Positions 41,819 through 55,000 of a stretch of DNA of 64,000 nucleotides are shown one piece after another. The notes beneath the pieces were generated by a model. It worked only from the letters and a program-made list of their open reading frames with translations. It had not been told where the DNA came from and ran no database searches. The position numbers and the translations under genes are program-made. The first letter of the stretch is position 1; each line of letters begins with the position of its first letter. This DNA is from Sarcocystis neurona. Lineage: Eukaryota; Apicomplexa; Conoidasida; Eucoccidiorida; Sarcocystidae. The stretch is from contig KL647291.1 of the NCBI GenBank assembly GCA_000727475.1, forward strand, positions 258,457-322,456, read 5' to 3'.

Positions 41819-43072
41819 TCAAAACGGCATTTCTTTGTATATGCACGAAGCAGCAGAATGGTGTGTGTTTGTTAAGATACGGACTTTCTGTGAGGCACTT
41901 GTGCGCGCGCTTCTGGCTGTCGCCTTCTGAGGCGCTTTGCAGACGTCAGTCTTCTTCTTCTGTTGCTTTGCTGACTGAGGAACAACGGACACACGGGCTT
42001 CGCTAGAATCCGACAGCGTTGAGACCGTGGCAACATCGGCGGCATCGTCGTGTCCTCTTTCCTGCTGCTGTTCCTCACTGGCTAGGACAGGCACCTGCTG
42101 CTGCTGCTGCATCTTCTCTGATGTGTGTCCACAAGATTCCGGCAGCAGGGTGTCTGGACCGGAATGATGCTGCAGTGGCAGCTGCTGGATCTGCTGCTCT
42201 GGGATAACAGCACCAGATCCACCAGAAGTATCGTACGGGCTACCGCTGCTTCTCTGTTTGGGCTGCTGTCGCATCGCTTGTCCAGCATACTCATGGAGAC
42301 CCGTATGCGAGGGGAAGTTTTCTGCATTGCCTTGCTGTTGCCGTTGCGAAAGCTGCGGCTGCTTTTGTTCCAGCTGTCGCTGGTGCTCCTGCGGTAGCTG
42401 TTGCTGTGAGTGTTGCTGTTCTAACAGGGGCTCCTGCTGGGGTTGCTGTCGATGCGGCACCCGCGGCTGGAGTACAGCAGGTGTGCTGGGAATGGGAGCA
42501 CCAGCAGGCGCCCAGCTGTTGCTGCTGCCAGTGGGAGGGAGCTGCTGCTGTTGCTGCGCAGTGCTTGCAGTCGATCGTGAAGAGCCTGCAACGGGCAGAT
42601 CCTCCGGACGCAAAATATACGGGTACTGCACTGCATGTTCTGGGATAGCACATTCAGATGTGCTATTTAAAGCAGACAACTGTGTAGCGGTCGGTGCCTC
42701 CTCCTGTCCCTGCTGATGCTGTTGCTCCTGGTACTGGTCCTGGTGAGGTCCTTGTGGCTGTTGATATTGCTGCTGCAGCGTATGGTGGTGTGCCTGATGA
42801 TGTTGTACATGTTGCGGCTGTTGCGCTGGTGATTGCACGTGGCAGGGTTGTGCGTGGGACCGTTGCTGTAACTGAAGCGGTTGTAATTGCTGTTGCTGGG
42901 TGTGAAGGTGCTGCTGAGGGAGTTGCTGTCGCTGGGGGATCATCTGCAGCTGCGGGTGATACTGTTGCCCGCTGCCTTGCAATGCCATCCCGCAGTGTTG
43001 CTCTTGTTGCTGCTGGCGCAGCTGTTCGACTTGGACACGTGAGATCCCTGGAGGCAGCAGAGGCGCCTGCAT
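41819..43072 (-). CDS. Gene C: intronless Gln-rich ORF, 417 codons
   Basis: Starts at ATG 43072; an in-frame TAA lies three codons upstream with no acceptor between, so this ATG is a credible start. Ends at the stop at 41819-41821. Gln dominates throughout, with His, Pro and Leu (for example QAPLLPPGISRVQVEQLRQQ at the N terminus). Between the Gln blocks lie a few ordinary patches such as EHAVQYPYILRPEDLPVAGS, and the C terminus is basic (KKTDVCKAPQKATARSART). No domain is recognised. CAG and CAA are mixed, which argues for a maintained protein sequence over raw CAG expansion. The minus-strand segment upstream could hold further exons of a larger gene. Confidence 0.6.
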   Translation of the reverse strand: MQAPLLPPGISRVQVEQLRQQQQEQHCGMALQGSGQQYHPQLQMIPQRQQLPQQHLHTQQQQLQPLQLQQRSHAQPCHVQSPAQQPQHVQHHQAHHHTLQQQYQQPQGPHQDQYQEQQHQQGQEEAPTATQLSALNSTSECAIPEHAVQYPYILRPEDLPVAGSSRSTASTAQQQQQLPPTGSSNSWAPAGAPIPSTPAVLQPRVPHRQQPQQEPLLEQQHSQQQLPQEHQRQLEQKQPQLSQRQQQGNAENFPSHTGLHEYAGQAMRQQPKQRSSGSPYDTSGGSGAVIPEQQIQQLPLQHHSGPDTLLPESCGHTSEKMQQQQQVPVLASEEQQQERGHDDAADVATVSTLSDSSEARVSVVPQSAKQQKKKTDVCKAPQKATARSARTSASQKVRILTNTHHSAASCIYKEMPF

Positions 43073-43089
43073 CGTTGATTACAAGATTG

Positions 43090-43720
43090 AGGTGCTAGAC
43101 AGAAACGACCAACACCAGCACGGGGATCCCGCGTGCGTTGATTGGCTGTTAGCACTTGGCTTCTGATGCTGCTGCTCTCGCCGCTGCCTTGTTGCTTTCC
43201 TCGCTTCGGTGCTGCCGTTGTCGTTATTCTTCTTGTTACTGCTGGTTCAGCCGCACTTTTTCCCGGGATGCTGCCGCTACTGCGCTCCTTTCCGCTCCTG
43301 CTGTTGCTGTTGCTTTCCTTGCTGGTGGCGGTCCTGCTGCGGCGCTTCTTGTTTCTGGTTTGCAGCAGTAACAGCAGGTGCCCTGGTGCGGCCAGTCCTA
43401 CAGCTGCTGCTAGTCGGCCTGCTGCAGCTGCTCGGCCGCCCGGGCGTGCTGCTGATGTCTGCTGCAGTAAGGCACGTCTGGGCGAGCAGAGGAATAACTG
43501 GCGGATCAGGTGCAATCGTTCAACAGTAGTACTGAAGTTGCAGAAGACGGCCTCCTGCTGCGCCTGCTGCTGTTTCTGTTGCTGATGTCACTGTGAAGAC
43601 GTGGCTCTGCTGCTTGGGTTGCCGCCGCTGCTGCAGCGTAGGGAAATCCTTGACGGCAGCCAGACGCGCAAAACCCGACGGTGACTTGCTGTCACCTGCG
43701 GGGGATAACGAAGACGGAGT
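43090..43720 (-). other. Low-complexity coding-like segment upstream of gene C
   Basis: On the minus strand, cttcgttatcccccgcag before 43693 is a good acceptor and is followed by SPSGFARLAAVKDFPTLQQR. Further on, Gln/Ser/Ala-rich frames alternate (QQKQQQAQQEAVFCNF, KQQQQQERKGAQ), interrupted by stops. Exon limits cannot be fixed. It may be a separate Gln-rich gene or a decayed 5' part of gene C. Confidence 0.35.
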
Positions 43721-44187
43721 GAAGTTCAAGCAGCTTCAGTCTGCAACGCAGTTTAGACCGTGAAATGTGTCTCAAGAAGGATAATTTCAACATGTGCAGG
43801 ATTGTCAAATAATGTGTAGGTGAGCTGGAGATCTAGCGTAGCGGCCAAGACGGCGACACGGAGCCCGCGAGAACGTAGCGGCCGCAGGGCAGCAGCAGCC
43901 GCAGCAGCGGCAACACCGTTGGCCCTGGCAGGAGCATTCTACGCGGCAGAAGCCGCTCAGCTGCGGCGGCCCCGCAAGTAGCGGCACCGCTTGCGAGTGG
44001 CAGACGTTCGTGATTGCAGTAGCAGGAATGTGGCTGCTTGGCGGCAACACACGAGGCTGTAGTACGCGACTCAAATTACCTTACACACACAGCAACAGCA
44101 GTAGCAACGCAGTAGAGCATCGAATCTGCAGCACGGAAAACACTTCCTACGGTGCTTCGAACATATCCGGAGAAAAGAGTCCGGTAA

Positions 44188-44523
44188 TTGCAAGTCCCAC
44201 ACGAAGAGGTGGAACGCGAGGAGGGGTCATTCTTTAAGGAAGCAGCACCGTCACCGCGATTTGTAGCGATAGCCGTGGTTCCAGCGGCGGCCTTTGACGG
44301 CAGTGTACGCAGCGCTGGCACAGTCTTCATAGGGGACAAGGTAGGAAGAGATCTCGCACAGCGGTTAGAAGTTCCGGCATGGTCGCAGAAATCAATCACT
44401 AACGGATGGTTTGGTCAACTAGGAAGTCAACTAGAAGAGAGAAGAGAGCTACTTTACTCCTCTACGGAATCAAGCGTAACACGGGCCAAAGGCATACTTA
44501 TAATTAACCTGAAACAACTGTAA
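44188..44523 (+). other. 111-codon ORF with natural composition
   Basis: Begins QVPHEEVEREEGSFFKEA and continues RFVAIAVVPAAAFDGSVRSA, with a possible donor gtagga after VFIGDK at about 44340. The minus strand is also open here. No family recognised. Confidence 0.3.
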
Positions 44524-46787
44524 ACAAGTGCAAAGACGAGCAGACGTTAACGAAAACTTACTAGGAAAAGTAGAGACCGACGGAGAAGGACTGAAGCTGA
44601 GAGGCCTTGAAAGGTGTGCAAGCAAGGCATCCAGGGGAAAGTTGAGAGGCTTGAGAGAGACTGACCACCGTAACAACCTGTGCGTAAGTTGGACGAGCAC
44701 TTTAGTACGAAGGTGAAAGCTGTGGGGGAAAATGTAGAAAGGATTTAACACATTGAGTGTATCTCACGGTCGACAGTCGAAATGGAGACCGGAAACTGTG
44801 AAGAAGCCATGATTGGATCGCGTTAAGACACAGCATGTGGCAGCGGACGGAATACGGCACAGAATCCTAAAGAATGCAGAAGGCGCTGGTCGTGTATCCA
44901 GCAGTTCGATTTATCCGCTAGCGCGTGGCGCCCCACGTACCACATTACACACAACTCAGTTGTCCGCTGGATATGGCCCCTAAAATACATCTGCATATAT
45001 TGTGAGACACAAGCAGGTAAGATTCTTCACAGGTATCAAGGGGATTAATGCGCTACCATGTGAATACGCAACCGCGTCTGGGCGATCCTGTACGTATATC
45101 AAAACACCGCATTACCGAACAAGCAAAAGACGCAGTATGCAGAGGTACACTGTAGCTAGGTAATGCAATAATAAGTACACGAAAGAGGTCAAGTGAATGA
45201 CAAATATGTTGCAACGATTCTGCCTGTTATGCTGTAGGCGTGCCTGCTCCTGCTGGCAGCACGCAACAAGGTCGCGGAGGAGAGCACAATTTCAAAAACA
45301 CACCCACGCTGCATAAACGCAGCATTTATGCTGCCGCAGTCGCCTAAAAGTCCCCCCAAACCCAGGGTCGCTGTCCCTTCATTCAGTCAGGTAACGCTGA
45401 AAAGCCGCGCAAGTGGCAGGATAGGGGCTAGGGAAGCGCCTTGGAAGTGACAAGGGCGAAACAACATAGTTACACCGCACGAGATCTTACCGAACGGCAA
45501 CCCACCACGTGCGCTACCGTACCACACTGGACACTCGGGAACTCATACTACAAAAGAAATGCTGTAACACGTGTGATAGCGTTCCTGGGGTCACTTGTTG
45601 TCGCCGGATGGCGGACAAAGTTTACACGAGTGGTCTTGCTTCCAGCAGGCAAATTACTACATGAGACGGCCTTATGCGAGAAAGCGTGATAATGATGACA
45701 AGCGCACAAGAATTCTGCACATATTGGCCTGGCGGGTTGTGCGTTCGACGAATTTTGCGTTGCTGTCGCCAAGGCGGAGTGTATGGAAGATACTCGCGTA
45801 CTGGAAATCCGCTACATAGATATGATATCCATGGATTTCTGCAGTTGGTTAGCTGTGCTAGTCCTCTGTACAGCTATTCGCGGCAGTGCTTACTGCAACG
45901 TAACACGTGTGTCCGTGCCTTTGCATACGTGTACGCACTGATCTACGTGTAGTGTACATCGTAGGTTAGCGAAACACCGTTCCACCCGCGCGAGAGAGCG
46001 GTGCCTGCTATCGATAGATCTCAGTACGTACACAGGTGATGAGACAGCGTCCCTCGATCTGCACTGCTCCACGAAAAACATGGAGTGTTTCCGCAGTGCC
46101 ATAGTGTCTAAGGATTCACCCTGGGTTATGCACGGGTAGTTATGCCACCACCCTCTTGAGGATGGTGTTTCAATTTTGCTGAAAGACAGGACACTTGCCC
46201 GCGGTGGAACGGAATCTCCACTGTGACGTGAAAGTGCCTGCATCTGCCGAGCAAGCACTTTCCGAGCTGCCTCCTACGTCAACTAGATAGGGGTGTAGAG
46301 GCGGCGGACCAGCACGGAGGAATGCACTACAGAATCAACAGCTCGACTGCGCAAAGTCTGTGTGTCTGTGAAAGTACTTTCTGACGATTGAGGGAGGAGG
46401 CCCTTTACATAGAGCGAACGTTACACTGCACCCAAGCTGTACTCCTGGAATGCCTGACTGCGGATGTGGAAACTGACGCTACACTTCCTGTGCCGTGTTC
46501 GGTCTTTTCATACGGCATGCAGACAAGGTAATGTGTATTAGGTTTACCTGTCGTACTACCAAGTTCTGCGGAGAATTCTCTCACTGACACGTAGAGACAC
46601 TACGTGTATCTTCTGCACGTACACCTTATCGTTAGCTCATAGGGTTTAGCGGTATTCTTCTTCAGAGGACGGAATTGAAACCTGCCACGCACGCGTCGTG
46701 TCACTCGCCGTTGACACGTGCAGACTGCCAACTTACCTACCCCCGACACGGGCACTCACTAAAAATATCTTTTTCAGTCAGCTGCAG
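44524..46787. other. No gene detected
   Basis: Balanced composition, few repeats, only short ORFs on both strands. A small hairpin gcataaa...tttatgc sits at 45311-45331. Possible upstream region of the plus-strand gene E. Confidence 0.4.
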
Positions 46788-46862
46788 GCCTTGCGACTGC
46801 AGCCGCTGAAGCAGCGCCTCTATCCCTGCAGCCTCTGTCGCGCGGCAGCTATTGTCAAACAG
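46788..46862 (+). CDS. Possible upstream exon of gene E, ALRLQPLKQRLYPCSLCRAA
   Basis: Acceptor tctttttcagtcagctgcag and donor gtcaaa bound 25 whole codons. The minus strand also has an acceptor-like site here, and the link to 48953 is untested. Confidence 0.3.
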
Positions 46863-48952
46863 GTCAAAAGTGTAGAGTATATTGTTGCTGAATCTGGTGT
46901 CAATAAGATCAAAACAGTTGCTTCACTGCTGCTGACTCTGTTCCTCCCTAAGTGTAGGTTCCCTGCACTGAGGGAACTCTCCCCGTTGCGGCCGCTACTG
47001 TTGGACGTAATACTGCAAATTTGGGTCTCGACGCGAAACACTGTTTAAACTGGCGGGACCTCCAATGGAGACACCGAGGTCACAAGCAGTGATAAATGGT
47101 ATGTGGACACATCTAAGCTCGCAACAGGGCCTCAGCCTGATACAGTTGCAGTATTCTTTGCGTGCGTGTTTAAGGTATGCGTCAGTCATTCATGTTTTTG
47201 TCAGCGTACAGCCGGCAATTTCGGCACTTTGGTGTGGAGGAGTTACGCTGACGCAGCATCCGGTGCCCCACTGCACTCTTCACGTATTTGCACCGCGGTC
47301 CGCGCGCACACGCTATTCGCGAAGATCCACTTGCGGGTAACTTCCTCATTTATGACCACAGTGTGTGTGTTTTGTACAACAAGCTTCAAAGCAGCTGAAT
47401 TTGCACGTTGTAACATGTACCCGGACCAGTTTTGTGAAGTGTGTTATCAGGTGTTGACTACGTTTGTGGACCGAGACAGGAAAGCAGAAGCAGGTGTGTG
47501 GTATGCGTCGTAGAAGTGCTCCGACGGAGCGAAGATGCGTCCGCCTGCATAACGGGAGCAATTACGCACCGAGCTGCAGGATTATCAGCAATAAAGGGTA
47601 TCACCTGTTGGTCGTGCACAAATGTGTAGCACTAACGATGATTTACCCTCCTCACGTGGGCTGTCAACGGTAGCGTTGCCCTCCTACACAATATCACCAC
47701 CTTGTGCAGCTGAGTATTCTGGATATTCGTAGGCTACGGAGTATACTCCTTCATCCGAGATGCTCAAATTTCGTAGTAATGCGTACTTGGGTACTGTCCA
47801 GGTAGCTCGGCACAGTGGTACACTTTTTGATGCCATGTAATGCAACCTGCATTGCATCAACACGTGACCAGTGTCGGTAGGCGCGTCCGAAGAAGGGCTT
47901 CTCCGCGGAATGCCGCATCTACATGTTCTCTACGTAGACTTGTTATGCACACGCCTGTCTCCCAGCGTCGCACTCTTTCGGGAACTCTTGCACGTACTTC
48001 TCCTCTGTATACACGCAAATAGTCAGTCCTTACCCCTGGCACAGATGTGTTAAGGTACAAATTTTTCCGGCCTTGAAGGCATTAGGTAGCTCTACACAAG
48101 CGTCACGTACACGCATTATTTACGTGTACATGCGCATTTTCACCGATCTCACTACCAATAAACTTGCTTCCAATACACCCCTTGTTGACGGCTGTAGCCG
48201 TCGCTTTAGTCCCAGACACTGTAAGGTGTGCTACTGATGTCCTTGCTCAATACCTGCACAGGTGCGTTTACGTGACGAAAGCATCACTGCGAAACTGACA
48301 AACACGACGCACAACTGCGACACACACTTACGCGTATCAAATCACTCAGGTTGTCTGGAGACGTAAAAGCAAAACAACGTCTTGCATGCAGTCGTCACAT
48401 ATGAAGTTCGGGAGACTTGTAAGCCACACGAAGTTCAGGAGACGGAAGAACTTATTTTCGGCCACGTAAGGTGGCCCACTGATGTTCCTATTAGCCTTGA
48501 AGGCTTTGCGAGCTCTCTCGTGATCCGTTGAAGAACAAGGTATTGTGTGCTTCCTGCGCGTTGGCTGTCAGCGGAGGTCGTCAGAGTCAACGGGCTCTGC
48601 TTGACCCTGCCGGCGGAGCGAATAACCCTAAAGCAGTGGTTATTACGCATTCCCGGACACATGACACACCTCGGTAGAAGCATTAAACAGAAGGCACGGA
48701 GCAGCAGGTAGACCCTTAGGTTTGGAGCAACTACTAGCTGTTCATTATTCAGCTTGCGCCCCCTGCAAAGGTGTGACTTGCACGTTTTTACCAGAAGGGC
48801 ATACGTTGACGCACACGAGATTTATATCCGCCGTCATTCCGGTTCGTTTTCCTTCCAACTCCTTACATATTTGAGATTCGCCCCTGCTACTTTGCATTTT
48901 TAAAATTAAGAATGAAAGTAAACCGGCTGATCTGCTTGACCATGGAGCGCAG

Positions 48953-49073
48953 ATGCTGCGGTTCACTGGCTGGCAGACCCCACACATGCAGACCCGAGAA
49001 GAAAGAAAAACAAATGAGGAGGTTTTTCCTCGTATTACGGATCGGGCCAGCAGGCGGGAACGGCTGCAACGAC
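48953..49073 (+). CDS. Gene E exon 1 (candidate), EEVFPRITDRASRRERLQRR
   Basis: After gaccatggagcgcag the frame starts ATG and reads TREERKTNEEVFPRITDRAS then RRERLQR. The F-x-x-I, A-x-x-R-R, R-x-Q pattern resembles FEILYQDALHRRTRQ of gene B. The donor that keeps phase is gtggtt; a stronger gtggga 44 bases later would include a stop in this frame, so the 3' edge is doubtful. Confidence 0.4.
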
Positions 49074-52000
49074 GTGGTTTTGAAACGACGCGAAGAACTA
49101 TCTGTTAAGGTGGGAAGAGTGACAACAGCAGCGGCAACCGGATGAACACACAACTCGCGTTGCCGCCTCCTGCTGCTGCTGTCGTGTTCAGCTACATGTG
49201 GTAACGTATGGCTACAGCACGATGCCAGATATGTGTGAAAGAGGCGTCCACATCTTTCTGATGAATGAACAACGCACTCTCCGACGTAGAAATGTACACA
49301 CAGATGTTTTTTTCGATTCATGACACAAAAGTCTGTGAAACGCCGCCACCTTGACATTGATGACTTCACCTTTTGCAAGGTAAAGCACTTGAGGCGCAGC
49401 AAGGTCATTTTTCAAGATCTCTCTCCCTTCTGCTCTTCCGTATGTATTTTCCGTGGTCTCTTTGTGCTCCCATAAGACGCGCCACGTGTCCACCAAGAGA
49501 AACGTGAACACTTTGAGTAGCTTTCCACACTAGTTTGGAGAGCCTTTTCCGTGTCCGGTAGGTGTGTGTGGCACTCACGTACTGCCCTGCATTCCGTCTC
49601 AGCGCTGCGATTTCCGCGTATGCGAAGTTCATGGAGGTCCCTTTCGCGACTAGTGCGAATGCGTTTGCTAGTGCCATTGGGGCAAGATACTACGTATCAT
49701 ACCCTGCGCTTCAACACAACATGGATTCGCGCAAGTAAAGCACATTGTGCTCGAAAGACACGTTCTCCGCAAAAGAATGAGGACCCGTCGTTCCAGATTC
49801 GCACCCACCATGAGCAGCAGATGCACCTTCAGCAGCGGCAGAGGCAGCAAACAGGATCAGTTTTTCACGCACCAGGTCGAGATCTGCACGATGGTTGAAT
49901 GATTCACCTCTTGCCTTGAGGCAGGGGATTTCTGTAGTGGAAAGGCACAGCTGGTCACCGACCTAAAGCCTAAGAGCTCAGAATAGCAAAAACAGCTACT
50001 CCAGACATACGAACATTCCCACGTTTTTGTGTGTCCCCGTCACTGGCCTCGATCCACCGTGGGGGTACGCCGATGCCCCTCTCTTGCAGAGTATCGCCGT
50101 AAAGGCAGATACAAAGTTGTCTCCTGCCCCTTTCTTCTACATTTTCATACGCAGAACTCACACGTACGCACACCAATGCCCTTGAGAGCTTTGTGGGATG
50201 TACAAGCGAGTGGATGTTCAGCTCTATCGAAAATCATCGCCAACCTCTAAAGTAGCATAAGCCAGTTGTGTGAAGAGACAGTCCGTTGTGTTCTGGGCAA
50301 AAGGGGAGTTTGGTCGGTCCCGGCAATGTACCAACGTTACAGCTGGACACCTGAAATTCCCCATTTATCGTATACCCGTGTCCTGTTACACTGCTTGGAC
50401 AATTCCTCAACTCGCTTATCGCCATCAGCGCATGTTAGTAATTCACGCGCATTCGCATTCCGTTAGTTCTTTTGGTGCAAGAGCCGAAGAGGAAGCCACT
50501 AGCTTATTTGTGCAGGTTCAGGAGGAGGAGAGACCGACTGTCGTCTGGGCCGCTTTGCCGGGACTACTGACACTGCTGCTGCCACTGCTATTGCGCCGCT
50601 TGAAGCGGACACTCCTTGGAAAGCGACACTCGGTATGCGGGTGGTTGCATCTCAAGAACTGAGAGCGTGGCGCGCCTCACAGGTATGCAATATCTTGTCT
50701 CAATTTCCGCATCTGAGACGTTCGAGTAATCATACACGGAAGCGCTGGAACAAGCTACGGAACGTAGCTACGCTCCTACTCGTGCGTACAGGCGCAGCCA
50801 AATGGTTTTTTTTTTCAATATTACTTTGTGCAAAAATGACCGACACAGATTTCCTTCAGCTAGACCTGTACCACGTGTGCGTGCCCTACACCACTATTGG
50901 TGGATGCATGGACACACACATATATGAACACCTGCATGTTTCCATATATGTGGCATTACATCCTTACATCATTTACATAAAAAACTAGCACGCGTCAATA
51001 CGCAGTGTCCATCGCCGGATCTGTTACACAAACCAAACACCGTCTGGAAAAAGCAGTTAGGTTATCACCCACAGTAGGGCTTGACGCGTGCAAATCCATC
51101 CTCTGTTGTGCACAAAGTTGTCCCAAGTGCGAGAAATGCTGCTGCCCCTTTCTCATGCTTTGCTTCAACAGCCAATGAAGGAGAGAACATCCTCTTTGTA
51201 AACAGAGTAAAGCTTCATACAAACAGACCAAAAACTGACACCCAAGCGGCCCATGTTTCCGTGGTCCGTCGGTAGCCCAGTGGCTACAGGTTCACGGCTA
51301 TCTTCCCGATCCGCCATAGTATCTGCAACTAATTCTGACGCGCCATGCCTGAAGCCTCCCTGCAACACTACCATCGGCACGTGTGGCAGACACACCAGCG
51401 GTACACGAAGCAGATTTCGCAGTGATAACAAGACCCTGGATCAACTGGCAGTTTTGCGACGGGACAACTCCGACTATGGCGGAAGATATGCGGCTGAGCC
51501 TTGCTGCGGCGAAAGATTGTCGCAAGCAGGCCGAGCTCGATGCCCAGCTCCTGGCAAATCGGATTGCTCTCCTGAAGGTGATTAACTTTTACGGCGCTTC
51601 CGTGGGTGTCGCGTACATCTTGCGGTACCGAATGCAGGGGCGACAATGCAGGAGGGGAACCTGTCGTCTTGACAAAGCTGTATGACCATCGTTGGTGGGC
51701 GAGGACGCAGACAGCTGACTTAGTGTGCCCTAAAAGACGTCGCGGCGTCCCCTAACGAATACTAGTATAGACAGTGCTACGATCCTCAGTACCGTATCCT
51801 TCAGCTTGTGCACGCACAACTGTACACCCACGCGCGAAGCATGACGAGACACTCGTGAAATTCGTTATTTCGTCGCATAAGGGTGACTGTGGTTCTATGC
51901 AGATATGTATTACTGCATGCCTGCGTCACTCCTCTGGTATGAGCTCAGTCGCTCACGTAAGACGAGATGCGCTATCTGCTTTGGTGTCTTTCGGCTTATG

Positions 52001-55000
52001 CCCTACAGCCAGCGCGACACCTGGTATCTGCTGTACACGTTCTGACCAAAACCACTTTCGCATTCATTTCGTCACATGTGTTCTTGAGGAGACGTCGCCC
52101 CTTCCCGTAAAAGTTGAGTGTACAGCCCAAACGACTTGTGTGGCCATCCACCTCGTTTGCTGCGACGCCTTTTCTTCAGCCCCATATTTTCTCAAGTAAA
52201 TCTTTAGTGTAACTCCTGCGTAGCGACGTACAGAGGGACCTGAGCTTGCTGTAGTGAAGCAGAAACTGCAACGCGTCGCACCCTGCATGTCAGAGAAGTT
52301 CACCTGCTTTAGCCGAATATCTCTGTGTGTTCCACCGCTTTGAAACGCTTTTTGTCTCCTGATTATAGACGCTGACCCATAGATTTTTGCAGCCAGTTAC
52401 CTGTGCTATGACTGTAGAAGACTCCACAACGGTGGAGTGTTCTGTTCAGAAAAGCCCTAACCGTTATTGTCTCTTCCGGAAGGCTTGCCCAACACCACCG
52501 CAAGAGGAGGACTGTCGTTTCCTTTTTGGATACACAGGCCGTTTCCTTTTCACTACAAGCAAGATATGCAGTAGATTTACCGTAGAAGCAAGCGTGGACA
52601 CGATACCTGTTCATACTCATATGTGCACGGTATACGTACCGTGTTTGTGCTCCTTTTGCCACCTTTCATGCCGCCTTGAGGGCTTCTTTTCCTTTTGATT
52701 TAGTCCGGTGTATCATCTGGTATACGGCCCAGGTCTTCCCCACGGTCCTCCTACGTTCCTGTACAAAACTTGAATCCTTGTGTCAACAAACCGGCGCACT
52801 GCATTGTACTCTCTGACACGCATATTTCGACAACAGTGCTCCGACTGGTTGACCCCGCATACTTGTCCGTCCTTGCGTGACCTGTAACAACAGCAAGAAG
52901 AGGCTCGAGCATGGAAGAAGATAGAAGAGACTCGCCGGAAGGCGCAGGAGTTACAAAACGTCAAGCTTCGCCAAGAACAGCGACAGCAGGAAAGAGAGGA
53001 GGTACGGATGGAACATCTGTGGCATGCCGCCGTATTGATGCCAAATGCAGTCACATCCGGAAAGGAGCAGGCCTGCTTCCTATAGAAGTACATCGGACAT
53101 CATAAAAACAGACGGCTATACATGGAACAACGTGACTTCGAGTTGCGTGTGGTCGGCACATCTTTATATACTGCATATATAATATCTGTCGTTAAACGAC
53201 ACTTGTCAGTCCAACTTCGACTTTAGTTACAAGCGAAATAGCTTTCATGGCAGAGATCTGTCGTTACGCTAAAACTGTAAATTCTTAGCACCAGCCCTGT
53301 AGGCTTTCCGGGAGGAGCTGTCGTCCAGGTTTAGGTTACACAGGAGCGTGTAATTCAGTATTGTGGTGCCTTTCACCTGTACCCCTGCTTGTCTGCATAT
53401 CCATATCGAACGCACGTGTGAGCGTACACGTGCGTCGTGGAGATAGAGAGGAAGATCTTTAACATCTGCTACGGCGAAGAACTCGCCTTTACACGCTAAG
53501 CGAGTAGAACTTCCCATAAAGACGCATACTACTTACTCTGAAGGCGCACAGCACGGCGCGCAGTGTGAACCACTCAAAGTGACGCGAGCTACACGAGCAA
53601 ACATAGTGTCAACTTGCACCAAGGACCCTGTCTGCAGTACGACGCCCGACACGAAGACGACGACAGTACTTCTGCGCGCACACACTCGCTCTGTTATGTG
53701 ACGCATTAGGCTTGAATCAAATTGGCGACACTTCCCGGTTAGAGTCGACTGTTCTCGAACGTGTAATTGTGTTCGAAGACGCGCAGGGACGCTCTTGTGA
53801 TAAAAGCGCCTGCCTATTCGTACTGGTGAAGACTTCTGGACAAATCAGTGTGCACTCAAATACAGTAAGATGCTAGATGGGCGTAGCGATAAGAGTGGTG
53901 TTGCAGGCAATACGAGAGCGAGTCCGGCAGATGAAAGAGGCGCAGTCTCACAATTTGTTGTTGCGTGAACAAGCCCAACAAAAACGTGATGAGGCGAGAA
54001 CGAAGAACGAACAACAACGCAGGTACAATCACACAGGAACGCGGAACACTGCAGCAAGACGGTTTGCTCGCCGCCGTTCTGCATAGTGAACCAAGTTGCA
54101 CACTAGGGTGCAAGTGTAAATATAAAGACGTCGGTTCCTCCACACATGCTTCTTTATGATCAAACTCGGACGTCTGAAGCACTTTCAGAGGAGTTTCGAT
54201 TGAAGTGCAGGAGAGGCAGAGAAGCACACTGTCAGGTGGACGCGCTGTGTGTATGCTTCGTACGACGGAGATGCACAGACGCTGGCGACAATCACACGAC
54301 CTATCGCAGATCCACCCCACGACCGCGAGTGGGCGCCCACAAAATTAAAAGTAGCATACTGGTACATAGAGGCCACTATTGTACCGTAGTGCGCCCTTGT
54401 GGACATTGTTGCGCATGCATGTGGATCCATAAACGTGCGGCGTGCTTTTTGGAGTTAGCACGTGATTATTGTCGATCTCGGATACAAGCGCACCCCCACA
54501 CAAAATGTTGATCGTGCGCATAGCATTGTGGACATTCGGAAATGTCTAGGTAGCTGTACGTTTCCCCGTCCAAGTGACAACAGCAGTTGAACCTGTGGTG
54601 CCGCACGTGCTGAAGTTACCTGTTTCAAAAGCCGCCACGAATTTAACGAAAACCTAGGTATGCAACGAGGTGGGGGAAGTCGTGTCTCGTCAGTCATTAT
54701 ACTAATTAGACGAAGGACAGATAACTCACGTCACCGCAATTTCATACGTGCTTTTGAGTCGACAGGCACATGCAACCGTAAGAGGCGTGATACAGTAAGA
54801 AGTCCGCATGTAGAACAAGGGGTGCAGGCACGTGCAGAAAGTTAATCATGACAGCGATTCTGCGAGGACGTGACTAGTATGTTTCTTCAGTCGAAACGGA
54901 GAGACAACGTAGTGGATCTCCCGTCCTCGTGTAACACCGACAAGCGCAATGCTGCGAATCACGCATTCCTTAATCAGTTGACATATTTACTGGATTTACC

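Noticed and set aside
49212..49677. Two overlapping minus-strand ORFs (about 100 and 90 codons)
   Set aside because: Natural-looking in part, but they lie in an intron of the phase-consistent plus-strand gene E and no splice pair supports them.
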